Assembly (NCBI GenBank): GCA_940337035.1
Contig: CALNHX010000270.1
Span: 62,001 to 126,000, forward strand
Source of the DNA: Agriotes lineatus
Lineage: Eukaryota > Arthropoda > Insecta > Coleoptera > Elateridae
Direction: 5' to 3'
DNA: 64,000 nucleotides
Positions 24,408 to 36,829 of the stretch are shown piece by piece (position 1 is the first letter of the stretch; the number at the start of each line of letters is the position of its first letter). The position numbers and the translations under genes are program-made. Under the pieces are notes generated by a model. That model was given only the letters and a program-made list of their open reading frames with translations. It was not told the origin of the DNA and did not search any database.

Positions 24408-25779
24408 TATAATGTCTTTTGAGTACCGCGAGCGAGCCTCCCTTCAGTGCACGACTCGCCCTTTCTCACTGAGCTAATTCGGGCACTTTTATGGTTCGTT
24501 ATGTGTCTCCTGTAACAATATATACCAAAAAATTAACCTACTTTCGCTTAGTTCATTACTTATTCTAATTATCATAGGTTGCAATTTTTAGGTGCGAAAA
24601 TACAAAAAAGATCGATATTTCTTTTGAAGTATTGTTAACATTCTTTATATTTATTATTCCTACATGATTCCAGATTCCAGATACTCTTAATTTTCAGTTT
24701 TGAAGAGTAGAGGGGGACTGCTTATTGGCAATAAAAATACTCTATCTTTTGTACATTTATATACGCTTTCTCGACTCCCTTTAGTATATTACAGAACAGC
24801 AAACGTTGTTATTTGGAATCCCCGAACCCCTATTTTATTTTAGTTGCCGTTCATCATTAGCTCCTTTTTCTTATAGGACAATATAAAACCATCTATTACA
24901 GCACATTCTCTAACATGTGAACAATTATCTGTCAATATTACTGCGTTTCATAGCTTCACAGCAAGGTCTCGCATGAAATGGGTAGATAACAAGAAACCTA
25001 TACGTATAACAATAAAAATAGAAAATTGTTCACGCCTCCGAGATTCTAATTAACATTCCCAAAATTAAAGCAAGTAGATTTTAAAATTTATGAATCTTAA
25101 GTTTACGTTTCCCTAAAATGTTTATCCCAATTTATTATTTTTTTTATAACTAAGCACTTACTCCTAAAATACTTTCTTGCCTCCAAGTTTTGGCGTTTTC
25201 GCCCTGAAAATGTACGCCCGCCCAGTACAACTGTCAGCAGTTAAAGTTGAACGATGCTGTGCTTGGCTAACTTGTACAACTGTACTGTAATTTTATTCAA
25301 ATATAAACAAACATTGCTGAGCTTTATCCATTAAGATGGAATTTATGAATATTTTCACGTTCACATATCTATAGATTTTTCAAGAAAAGGTCGAGATCAA
25401 TAGCGTGGTGGTTGTGTTTGTATGTAGTGCCAGCATTTTAAAGTGTTTCACACGTCATTTGCCGCGTTAATCTCGTAATTTAAATCGACAGACTAAAGTG
25501 AACGATAAACATGCAAATTACCACTTTATTAACTTTACAGAAGGTTCGGAATAATTTTAATTAAGATTTTATACAGATATAACAGCCAGCTGTGCAACAT
25601 GTGGCCTGAGCTTACTGGTAAAGTAGCAAATGGAATGAAAAGGGTAAAAGGAGAAAACTATTTGTGAACTAATATATGCAATAAATCAACTCTGAAGATT
25701 TAAACAGATACATTTGCATAACCAGAAAGAGCTGCTTATTTTCGTCCAAGAAGCACTAGCACGCAACTGCAAGTACAAA
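24408..25779. other. upstream region of gene B
   Basis: No coding frame seen. It should contain the gene B promoter and 5' UTR, but no TATA or initiator could be chosen. It does not align with the 5' flank of genes A, C or D. Confidence 0.4.
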
Positions 25780-28700
25780 ATGTCTTCCACTGAAAATTCT
25801 TGCATCCTCCATTTAGATAGCACCAAATATTACGTAGGTCAAACTGTTACTGGAACAGTAGAATGTAATTTTTCGTCTGAAACTAAAGTCAGAGGTATTT
25901 ACTATTACATTATCCGTTTATATAAATATATATCTAGTTAAACGTACTAATAATTCACTGTCTTAATTTTCTTATAATTTAAGAGTATGTAGGTATATGC
26001 ATGTAAGGTATATATACTAACATAATTTTTTTTTAGCAGTACGTGTTCGATTTAAAGGCAGGGCAAAGGTGCAATGGGAAGAAACCCACAACAGCAGCTA
26101 TAAAGCAGATGAAACGTATTATGAAGCAGAATATGATCTCTTAAAAGGTATTAAAATCATTAAAAAAACAAAAGAGAGCAATTGGATAAGTAAGACAATC
26201 GTATTCAATTGTTAGAGATAATATTTAAAGGCAGTTGTATATCTAAGAAATAGTAATTTCTTTAAAAAGCAAATACCCAAAAACTGTAATAATTTAACCG
26301 CATTTTACTTTGTTTCTGAATTTTTCTAATGCAATTTGATTTGTAATTTAATTGCTTTGACAATTTAATTTGCGTTTAAACAATTGGGTGCGAAATTTAC
26401 GAAATGTTGGTACAAGGACATGGGGATACTGCTTGAAAAGGGGGTTTATAAATGTGTTAAACCCTTTTCCATAACTTATCAAGTTGTTAGTCTTGACTGT
26501 AAACCAAACTAGCCACCAACAAATAGAACTTGTTCGTGCTATCCATTAATTGCTAATTGACTGATAGAAACATTATTGCATTAAAGAACAAGGAAATAAC
26601 AGAAAAAAAAACGGAAATGTGTTCAAACATTTTTTGCTACTTTGTTAGCTTCACTATTCTACACACACACAGAAACTTCCCGGAGTGATCAACAGGGGCC
26701 AGCTGTGCTTCCATCTTCTTCTGTTTTCGGTCGTCCTCTTTTTGGCCTTCCGGGTACTTCAATTTTCTTGGTCTTTCTGGAGACGTGGCTGTTTTCATTT
26801 CCTTGAACATATTTCCACCATTTCAGTTTACACTCTATTGCCTTCATTTTGATGTCGACAGTCTTTTCATATTCTATCTCAGCTGGTGGCACTCGCTGAC
26901 CATATCATAATTTTCAGCTAGGCAAAATATAGTAATTGATCTTCCTTCTTTACCCTAATCCATACACCATCATGAATTTTGCTTTTTGTCTTGTTTTTGT
27001 TACACATCACCTGCCAAGTTCTCCACTTATTCCACAAGCACTTCTCTCTATTTCTCATATCTGTTCCAACATCACCCTTGCTACTAAGATAGTTTCAGTA
27101 TTCTCAAACCATAGGATAATACCCTCTGCAAAGAAGATATTGTATGGCGGATCTGTCTGGATATGTGCTGTTATTGTACAGGGTGGGGTCCAACCCCAAG
27201 TGGAAATTAGTGACTGTTTCCGAAAGGCGTTCTTACATATTTTACTTCTTCTATACATACTTTGGATGATATGAATGTATCTTTGATCAAATTTATATTT
27301 TAAAAACGTAAGTCCTCTCGGTATCCGGTCGAAAGCCATTTCTCGATCAATGAAGACCATGTAGAGATGCAGATTTTTTTTTTATGAATGTTTCTTATAC
27401 ACTCACACAGAAATATGGTTCTGAATGTCTACTCTGAGTCTTCTTTCCATGGTCCTTTCATATTATTTCAGGCTGTGACTTTTGAATTTTAATGAGTCAG
27501 TTCGCAGTCTTGTACTTGTCCCTTTCTTTTAAAAATTGGGATGATAAAGTAGAGTTGCCACCCCTCCTGTTTTCGCCTGGACAGTTTGGTATTTAAGACC
27601 ACTGTTGGATGTCCGGTCCTCATCCCAAACCAGAAGCACACTATATGTAATTCATCGTGATTTGATTTATTTTAATTAAAAAATGACGTCTAGTGTTATA
27701 CCACGTTGTACTCTTCTACTTGTAAACAATAGACCACTGTCAACAATGACATCATTCAAAGAACATGTATTTATAGCTTTGAAAATAAGGGTGTTCTATA
27801 GAAATGGGGTTACCAATCGTGAATGAACCTTTCGTCGCTTTTTTTATAATGGAAAACAAAGTTTCAAAGCACATACCTAATTTTAAATACAAAACTTTAG
27901 TATAGGTAGCACAACATCAACCTCAAAATTTAATGAGTTACTTTCTTGGCTAGGTAGAGTAAAATACAAATTTCGTGGTAAAAAGAGAAGCTATTTACTG
28001 TGATAATAATAAATTACCACTGTCAATTATGCGTTATTTTTTTATAGGTTTCCTGAATATATCGCATATTGGCAACAAACGAGTTTTACACACTGCTTTA
28101 CACGTGTAGAATTGTATACCTACAATATATTTCTAATGTCGATTTAGGTGGTTAAGATCATTCTAACTTGAATAATAGTAGTGTAGAATAAAATTGCAAA
28201 ATTAATAACTTATTATTTTTTCCTTCTATTCCGACGCCTAAGCTTTAACTCATACTGACAACTGAGAACCTATTTTTATGACACTAAATAACTTCGGTTT
28301 TCGCCACGAAATTTGAATTTTACTCTATAAAATATAAAAATCTTAATTTGGTTTCTATATTTGTTAACGAACGTGGTGTTCTACCCTTAGCTCCTTTGCT
28401 CAAGTAATTATTATTCACTTTGCTGCAATAAATTTTAATCAAAGTATTGGTTGTAGCATTTACATACGATATTCTTACCTCATTATGATAATGGCATCCA
28501 AGAAAATTAACTGAATAATCTGTTGTGTCTCTGTAATTTAGTTTAAAAAATAAATTAGTCTTATTTAAACCAAATTACCGGCATGCTCCTCTATAAGAAA
28601 TCTCAAAGCCAGTTCTGTTATAGTCCTAATAACACTACTTTCTTCAAGAAAATGTAATTCGCATACCTTGTTAGCAAATCGCCATGAAGTGACAATGCAT

Positions 28701-31700
28701 ATACTTTACAACCAGTTGTAACGGTTATTAATGTGTTTATTTGTGCAATACTGATAGTAAATCACTCATACGCATACCACCAAACAGTAACGAAGGCACT
28801 CAATGACTTGTCTGTTAAAAATCTCAATAATTATTATTGATAATTACAATAAATATGTAGCTGCGATCGGTACTCATAGTTCACGTCGGCGTCTGCGACC
28901 ATAACTCGTTTTCTTTATCTGGCGTCACGAGCCCGTGACATCAGAGAACTGAGGCCTTTCTTTAGGTGGTATTGTACATCTGATCAGTGTACTGTATTTG
29001 CAATATGTGACAACGTAGTCATTATGTTTTACTTTTTTAAATTCGATGTGTTAGGTAATTGTCAATTATTGGTACTTGGTTTGAAATAATACCATAAATT
29101 GAAATCGTCATTAAGGAAGCAGAAGATTATGTTTCATTATTACATAGTTAAATAAATTTAGTTTGTTTCGTATGTGTAGATTATTATTATTATTAATTTC
29201 AGAATACGAAAACGAAATATATATTTTGATGAATACGAAAAGTGGCAACCCTATGATCAAGTCTTTTTCCGCTCATCGGTTATTTCATTTTCATTCCCTA
29301 TCCGTGCACACAATATTGAGATCATGGATATTACATCTCCTTTCAGGGCTTTGAAATCCTCTATTAGAAGTCGGTATGGGCTTTGTGCGCTTCGTTTCTC
29401 GTCATGCTTTTGATGATCTCACTTATTTAATTTTTACCAGGTCATTCACTGTGTTCATGTCTTCTTCAGAAAATCTCTTGCACTTTTTAGTTGTTCATAT
29501 TACAGTAAACCGCCTGAAAAGCTTCATATGCCTTATTTCCATTGTTCTTCTCTTTTTTGGTATCAAGTCTTAGTACCATTTGTCAATTTCTGCTGCCTTT
29601 GATTCAGCTACAACCTTTTTTGGTCCTTGTTTCTTTATTGTATATGTGGTTTTTGCCTCTTCGGTTCTTTGTAATTGTAACTCCTTGTGTATTTTTTTTC
29701 TTTTTAGGTAGTGCCTCCTGCTTTTCCTGGTTCCATAACCATGTTTTTATTTCCATCTTCGTTCCTCTTTTTGTAAATTCGTATACCTACCGTATGACCC
29801 ATTTCAAGAATTATGGATTTTATAACTAATCAGGTTTAGTTCAGTCTTTAATAGTATTTGGTGAATACATAAAATTTCGTAGATAAAGAATAATTATTTT
29901 AAGAATTAAACAGTTGAAACAATTAAATAGAGGTTGCTTAAGTGATACTTAGAACGGCTACTGATTTTTAAAATTACAATATTGCTAAATCACCGAACTT
30001 TCCCGTTCAACCATTTACTCGAAAAATTATAAATAAGGTAGGTTGTATTACATTAAGCCAAAAGAACTAATTACAAGATCATTTTGTACGTTCTAAGAAA
30101 TCTCCTGCGTACTAACAGAAACAATACATTGAAATCTTTAAAATTACCAAGAAACAAGATAACGTTTTTGTAAAAATTATTGCTTTACTAAATGTGTTTC
30201 TAATAACTGTGAAAATACAATCATAATTATTAATTACTGATTAACGGTTACGGCTGCACTCATTCAATATTTACCTAATTCGATACAAATTTCCTGTGTG
30301 CATCGATGTTGGAAAGAATCTAATTGATTCGCTTATTGCTAACCAAAAATGACTGTAAAAAAACTTTAGGTTCCTTAAAGTAGTTCAAATATTGCAACAA
30401 TAGTTAAAGTATAAAGATACAGGTACCTAACATTTCATTAAATGTTTGTTACACAATACTTCCGGTTTAGGTCGCTTCGTCTTTGCAGATAAACACCCAG
30501 CAAATTTTGACTTTGTGGAGCAAAACAAAAATTTTGCTAATATTTATTATAGTTGGTGCCTCCTAAACCCTTACAAACCAATTATTTGGTTGGTGTTGTT
30601 AAGAGTAGACTGTTGAGTACTTAGGTAAACTTAACCTTTTTACTGTTAGTAAATGCATGCTGTGTTTATGGCCAAAGACACTTTGGGTGACGGTTTCAGG
30701 TAAATAACGGACAAGTCATCAAGTATAAAATGTTTTGCTCTTGGGGATCGAGTTCTATTAGTCTAAGATTTCAAAGACCTAACAGCGATTAGAAACATAA
30801 ACGCATTACAAAATCAGCAATAGCGGCATACCTTAAAATTTGAGCTCGCCAGAGTACCTCACTGCCTTCTAAGATCCCAGGAAAGATACAAGAAGTTATA
30901 GAAATTGAGGGAATATGGTTTCAAACTAAGTAAAACTTGGACTACTGTCGTTTACCATCTAAAGCATTGTTCAACAATTTTTCTTGTTCAGAAGTTATAT
31001 GTAGACCCTAGTCTTGTGTATTTCTTCTAGGAAACGGTCTTATTTTAGGGTGAATTGTATTCACGAGATTTAAGGCTTTCTATGAAAACCCGCTTTATAG
31101 AGTAGTATTTTGAAGTCAATTGCGGCCTCTCTTTTATTTTTTGTGTCCTCTCACAGATCTTTTGTGGCCAACCTGAGGGGTCATATGGCATCCGTTGAGA
31201 AAAACTATTCTAAAGCATCACAACCATACCTCTTCAGCCGGTCACGCGCTGCTAACTCCAGGTGGACTTCGACGACCAATTAGCGTTATCTCGTTTCGCA
31301 AATCTAGCACAGAAAACTTTAAATTATTCGCTCTGTAATGCGGCTTTTCCTCGTGCCCAATACTCTACTTTACTATAAATTTGAATTGCCCTTTGTTTGC
31401 TAGTTAAATCAGTCGCAGAAGCACAAGAACAGTTCTTACCTCAGTACGTTTAAGGGAAATGTCAATATAGATAGTTCTGGCCGGCTCGTTGTCATCTATA
31501 ATTCTGTAATCATACATGCAAATTTTGCCAGAAATAAAAACCAAACAGTTTACATGAAAATACATGTACTCTGGAAAAGAACATGCATGCATGAAAATAC
31601 ATAAAAAGTGTACACAATGGTAACATAAAAATGTTATATACGCTATGAACAATAACTAAGAAAGGTCCATGAACTTAATGCTGTATCTACATGCTTAAAT

Positions 31701-33665
31701 ACACCTTTAATAGGAGTGCGATTGTCAATGCCCAACGCTAAGTCAAAAACAAATCGTGCGAACAAGGTGTACTTTCACGCAGAAATTCACTTAATGCGAA
31801 CCTGCCTCCGATAGCTTGAAATAAGCTGATAGGATGTGTCAACAGGATAATGCAAATGCTTTGTTCTGACGCGCTGATTCAACAACACGCCCGTTGTTTT
31901 CGGCGTTTAATTTCTCGTTGAAGCTATTGCACAATTTTTTGTAATAGCAGGTGATTCCGTATTACTGCTTTGGATTTCTCCAATCTTAAAAAATAATTAT
32001 AGGAACTAACGGCTTTCGGTGATGAAGGATTATAGATACCTCTGTGTTGATTTCAAGGTAGTTATAGGCTCTCGAGGCTGTATTTCGGCTCAAGCATCAC
32101 GAGGCGTCGACTGTTCTTAACGCAGGCCAATACAAACTCTTAATCGCACTTTATAATGCTTCGCGTGGCGGCCCTTTGGTTTGGACGAACGCACCGGTTG
32201 CTTATTAGCAACCGACTGATTCCCTGCGCCTCTACGTTTGCGCGCAACTTGTCTTGTTCTATTAATAACCGCACTCATCGACTGAATCAGCTAGTTTGCT
32301 CGCACAATTTAACCCGTGACTCTCGTTGCAGGATTTAAATGCATAATATGTTTTAATTTAATTATTACAATGTAAGGAATACAGTTTGACATAAATCTAG
32401 CAAGGTGATTATTAAATACCAAGGTGAGACGAACTAGTTCGTTACAGCGCCTACCTTTAGCTCATATATTCAGGACATCAGTAAATGGAAGGCGACAACA
32501 CTGTATCTCAGCAATAAAAATATTCATAAATGGTGACGATGAGTCAGCGAATTAAATTGTCACACTTTGTACATTGCTATGAAGTAGGAAGTATTTGTGT
32601 TATTCTTAATATTTTTCAAAATATGTTGAAAAATACGGACTTGCTAATATATTTATTAATGAACAATTGCACATACTGAATTATCGTCTTTAGTTTAGTC
32701 TCTTTTTATTTTCTGTTAATAAAATAAAAAACATTTTATTAAAATAAAGAAAAATGCTAAATTGAATACTGAAAGATTCATTTGTAAAAAATATAGCAAA
32801 TACTGCTAAGGTTTGTCATTAAGGAAAAATTTGTGTAGGTGAAACTACCTTTCCGCCAGGAAAATATATGTATACCTTCAGCTTCAACTTACCTAACGAC
32901 GTGCCTCCATCCTTCATTGGGAGCGATGGAAACATTAAGCACACTATTATAGCTATAGTTGATCGGCCATGGGCTATTGACTACACATCGAAGGAAGTGC
33001 TGCCAGTCTTTTCTGTGATCGACCTTAATACTATGGATAAAGCTAAGGTAAGCTTACTGTCCATGTAAACCAAATAATTAAAATCCAACGCTTCAGATTC
33101 CTATAGATATTGTAGAAAAGAAAAAACCGTTTTCCTTGTTTGGAAAGTCCAGCCTTATTACACTGAGGCTACGATTGCCAGCAGCTGGCTACGTGCCCAC
33201 TCAAAAGGTTGCTTTCACAGCCACAATTAATAACGAGTCAAAAATAAATGTGGAGAAGGTGCAATTTAAGCTAGTTCAGGTAATTGTCTTCATGTTATGG
33301 ACCATTATGTTTTAACTATGTTTTTGTAGGGTTTCACATTCCACACCTACTTTAAAAATAAAACCGTGAAGGAAGTCCGAGGGGAGGTACATACAGTTTC
33401 TGAGAGTTTTGTCGAAACTGGGAAGGAAAAGACGTGGAACTTGGAGCTGCAGATTCCACTTGACACATTTAATGGAAATTTTGAATTCTGTAAAATAATA
33501 AAGTCATTTATAGCACTGAAGGTAAGTAAACTGACACTGGTAATGTGGTAAGGTAACTGGTGTTACTTTTAGGGAGAAGTGTTCTTACCAACACCTTACA
33601 CAAACTTCAAAATAGTAGTCCCGCTGATTCTTGGATCTGTTCCTTTGAAATTGTCTATTAAATAA
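25780..33665 (+). CDS. short alpha-arrestin (arrestin domain-containing protein), gene B
   Basis: Six exons: 25780-25894, 26037-26147, 32839-33047, 33097-33279, 33330-33521 and 33573-33665 (903 nt, 300 aa), with GT-AG introns in phases 1,1,0,0,0, the same as gene A. N-arrestin motifs: KYYVGQTVTGTVEC, VRVRFKGRAKVQW and FPPGKYMYTFSFNLP. The segment ending in FSVIDLN closes the first fold. C-arrestin motifs: LRLPAAGYVPTQKVAF, VEKVQFKLVQ and the last strand PLILGSVPLKLS. The product ends there, without a PPxY tail. Expected role by family is a cytosolic cargo adaptor in membrane-protein sorting; the partner is unknown. The chosen ATG is the first in a frame that is open further upstream. The exon 2 acceptor could also be 2 bases downstream, but only this phase keeps the frame. 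B is far more divergent from A and C than they are from each other, and is closest to D. Confidence 0.9.
26680..27560 (-). mobile_element. LINE reverse transcriptase fragment (3' part)
   Basis: Minus-strand translation gives the RT palm, VFIDREMAFDRIPRGL, at about 27310-27360, and the C-terminal end ECKLKWWKYVQ..RPKRGRPK at about 26710-26835. Frame breaks occur between them. Together with 29160-29800 it is probably one disrupted element inside gene B intron 2. Confidence 0.8.
27561..29159. other. AT-rich insertion within an intronic LINE, unassigned
   Basis: Separates two minus-strand LINE pieces. It is probably inserted DNA, but no inverted ends or target duplication were recognised. Confidence 0.35.
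29160..29800 (-). mobile_element. LINE endonuclease-RT linker fragment
   Basis: On the minus strand it reads VVAESKAAEIDKWY followed by DLIPKKEKNN near 29560-29620, then a degraded segment near 29370-29460. This matches the linker of RTE-like LINEs (KRAVAEAKAKAYEELYKKL-like) as I recall it. The plus-strand frames at 29376 and 29542 are its antisense. Confidence 0.6.
29801..30880. other. intronic sequence, nothing assigned
   Basis: Part of gene B intron 2. AT-rich, without a recognised coding or repeat signature. Confidence 0.35.
30885..30975 (+). mobile_element. Penelope-like retroelement remnant
   Basis: Encodes, across frame breaks, EVIEIE followed by GFKLSKTWTTVVYHLKH-like text. This parallels EAIEIE...GFKLSETWTPV in the fragment at 20231-20740. 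It is a short and decayed copy. Confidence 0.4.
30976..32838. other. rest of gene B intron 2, with a GC-richer island
   Basis: Mostly AT-rich. The stretch 32080-32340 is clearly richer in G+C and contains a 60-codon ATG frame at 32156-32338 (MLRVAALWFGRTHRLL start) without recognisable homology. It may be part of an unrecognised mobile element. The acceptor for exon 3 (TTTGTGTAG, 32838) has a weak pyrimidine tract. Confidence 0.35.
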
Positions 33666-33666
33666 A
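33661..33666 (+). terminator. candidate polyadenylation signal overlapping the gene B stop
   Basis: AATAAA overlaps the TAA stop codon. If used, the 3' UTR would be extremely short. Other AATAAA copies follow, for example near 34025, so the true site is open. Confidence 0.3.
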
Positions 33667-34329
33667 CACACAGCAGGCTTAATTACTGCATACATTTTCT
33701 GTTCTAAAATGCATAATAATTGAAACACAGTGTAATACTGCACAAAAACAAATACTTAGAAATATATTATCACCAGACCAATATATTATATGACTTGTAT
33801 AATTAATAAGACTGATGCAATATGTAAACCATAAGATTTGCTTTCGTTTGGCGTTTGTTGCTATGGGCTAATCTTATGTGACGAGTACCTATCTAAGATC
33901 TAATATTGTATGCACCTACTGATTAATGTGATAAAACTGCATTTGTCTCCCTGTCCTTAGATTAGTTTGAAATATTACAACAGATTAATAACTAAGTTGG
34001 ACATGTGTTATATTAATACATTCAATAAATATTTTATGGTAATATGCTGACAGTATTGGTCTGTTTGTACAAAGAAAAGTAAATAACTCTTTCCATGACT
34101 TATTTTTACTTCTCTACTTATAATTGACACTGATCAACAAAGCTCTGCTTTTTATTATGGCTGTTTTTATATTACAATTATTTGTATTATAAATTAAGAC
34201 AGCAATGAAATAGATTTAATTTCCAAATGCGACTTTTAAAGCGAGACATTTAATTAAATAACTGTAATCGAATAAATCAAGTACTTACCTTCAGCCTTTC
34301 GAGGCTGAATTTCAATAAAAATTATGGCA
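33667..34329. other. AT-rich intergenic DNA, nothing assigned
   Basis: 3' flank of gene B. No coding or repeat signature seen. Confidence 0.4.
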
Positions 34330-35350
34330 AATAATATCAACTCAAAATGAAAAATAGATCCATTTGCAGTACCTATAAATGCGATTATCAAACGCGACAC
34401 ATGGAACCCCAAGGAATTAATCCAAAGGAATGCGTACTACAGATTAGCATTCCAAGAAACGGAAGACGCTGGCACAGCATCATCAACCCAGAACACGAAA
34501 TTTTTTTTAAATACCATCCATATTTATACATAACGCCAACAATCATCAAGAAATCTTAAAGGACGTAAAAAATTACATATGATAAGGAATTCACAACTGT
34601 ATACAGCAGTAAGTATCCTAAAGTCCATTTAACATCGATTAATGACTATCGTGCACTCAAGAAACTTTATACGAATAATAAGATCCAGTTTTATACTTTT
34701 TTTAATCCAAATGATAACCCTTTTGTCTCAATATCAATAACTGAAAAAAGATCCTAGAAGAACTTTCTTAACAAAAAATCTCACTGTGCAAATAGTAACT
34801 AGATTTTTAAATAAAGATAAATGCAGAATACCGGTATGTGCAATAATCGTAACAGTAAATGAAGCAGCTAAAGAGATATTTGAAGTTAGAACAATTTTCC
34901 GTTTGATTGTAAGGATTTAAATGCGAAGTAAATCGAGTGACATCCCACTATGTCACAAATGCCAAAGGTTCGGCCATACCAAGAAATACTGCAATCAAAA
35001 CCAAAATATGTAAAATACAACGAAGACAATTTCAAATATGATCTGTAGCCAAATAGCACAAAACCGCCGCTACCAAATGAACGAAAAAATTGAAGCAAAT
35101 CCTCAAGCTTTCCAGGGTTTCAATATCGATGCAATCCTACAATTCGCCAAAGAATTAATTGTCCCATTCCTACCTCAAATAAAATTCCTAATCACACATT
35201 TGTTATCTAATATCCTTAATGGATAATCAACCCCCAGCTATTTAGAAACTAACAATCCTTAACTGGAATGCCATTGGAATAACAGCTAACTCAAGTTTCA
35301 TTCAAATCACAGCTGCTTACAAGCAACCAAATAAACTAATTCTGGAAATT
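34330..35350 (+). mobile_element. Jockey-type LINE, ORF1 (gag) and start of ORF2
   Basis: Degraded gag: LKKLYTNNKIQFYTFFNP near 34655, KEIFEVRTIF near 34870, then a CCHC zinc knuckle C-x2-C-x4-H-x4-C at 34951-34992 (CHKCQRFGHTKKYC). The last gag frame ends at 35226. ORF2 begins at once with the endonuclease-like TILNWNAIGI, then jumps to AAYKQPNKLILEID. Several stops and frameshifts are present. The element continues after the interruption at 35400-36800. Confidence 0.8.
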
Positions 35351-35496
35351 GACCACAATAGTTATTTGTGTCACAAGAAAAGAAAGTAGTACTTTTATTC
35401 CCGCTGGGTGTCGTTTATTTCCCCAGTCGTAGGCGAATGCCAATGAAGGAATAGGAAATGTTTTAATAAGGCGCTTTCATAGTGTAATTTTATTTT

Positions 35497-36010
35497 GAAG
35501 TTGCCTTAGTTCGGGATCTCGCAGAAGCTTGTCGAGGACCAGAACTATTATATATGAGAATAGACGACATTGAAGATGAAGAATCGATATTAATAGTAAC
35601 TATTCCAGACGGTAAGTCCAGAATTCGTTGCACTTTTACGATTACTGGTGAAGGAAATATACAGAAAATATATAGCTCTTCGACCTGCCTTCGTCCTACA
35701 CCGTTGTTTCTAATACACAAGCAAGAGGAGTATACAGTCATCAATTATATTAAGTATTGTCGCTGAGGGCTACATAGAATATGCAATAGAGAGCAAGATC
35801 CGGTCAGCTGATAAGATTCTTCTTAAAGAACTTAAATCTAGTGAGAATCCAAACAGCATCAGTTGCAATAACTTGACAAACGAAAAAGAAGATCAACATG
35901 TTACAACGCATCTGATTACTACCAGTAACTTAGCACTCTCTAATAAGTGTGGCGGTTTGAATTTTAATCATTCAACAGGTTGTACAATTAATACAGGTAA
36001 ACTTGACTAA
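35497..36010 (+). pseudogene. Crypton-like tyrosine recombinase C-terminal fragment
   Basis: Two open segments in different frames resemble the C-terminal half of the tyrosine-recombinase proteins of insect Crypton-like elements. Segment 1 (to about 35765) reads ACRGPELLYMRIDDIEDEE, then ILIVTIPDGKSRIRCTFTIT. Segment 2 (35759-36010, ending in TAA) reads VAEGYIEYAIESKI and finishes with a GGLNFNHSTGCTIN motif. The AEGY tyrosine would be the nucleophile. The stretch that should carry the HxxR box and the region before GW..S is missing between the segments, so the enzyme is dead. It lies inside a Jockey LINE. Assignment rests on remembered family motifs. Confidence 0.6.
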
Positions 36011-36829
36011 TGACACATAATGTCTATAAGTAAAATGTTGTTAATATGTAGACTATTTCTGTATTTTGATGGAAGAAAAAAATATTATAAAGGGAATAAA
36101 ACACTACTTTCGATTGGCAATTGTAGAAGTGAAAAGCTTAATTTCGGGTTAGGTGTGACAAAACACTGTAATAGATTTACTTGGTATAAAATAGTCAGTA
36201 CTACAATTGTCTTTACAGGCGTTACTTGCGCGAAAAGTGCGCCCCCAAATGGAAAGATCATACTAGTACTATCACAATTAAACAGGTAATGCAGAACCAA
36301 ACAAGTAAGATGTAAATTACAGACTACAAATAACTTTAATTTCTCTAAATTAATACACCTAGAACCCCAGTGCCCATTACGGTCGTGAATTACTTATCTG
36401 AGAGATTGGGCTGCTGCAGTGATTGAATTAAATAGCCTCCAAATCTGCTCTTACAGCTATGCTGTCGCAGGTCGAGGGTGCTGGCAGAGGTCACCAATGG
36501 ATCACCAGGCAATGTGGCCAAAACTCAATTTATGCTCCCAGAAGCAGGAGTGAATGCACGCCTTCATCAAAAATGAAGTAAGGAACTCACCCTAAAATCA
36601 GGCTTTTCTGGAAAACGACCATTAGATGCGCCTTGTTAATTCGAACAAGACGATAAATATATCAAAAGGCAAACCAAAGGATGCCTGCATGACCAGATAA
36701 GCGATTAGAAATACCCGAAACAAACTAACGACTTAAAAACACATAACAAGCGGCCGATTAGCTACATTTATACCAAAATAGCGTTCAAATAAAGGAACGT
36801 CTACACAACCAAGAATTATGCACGAAATT

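Noticed and set aside
29376..29829. Two hydrophobic plus-strand ORFs that look like membrane proteins
   Set aside because: They are antisense to a LINE linker; hydrophobicity reflects T-rich antisense of a Lys/Glu-rich region.
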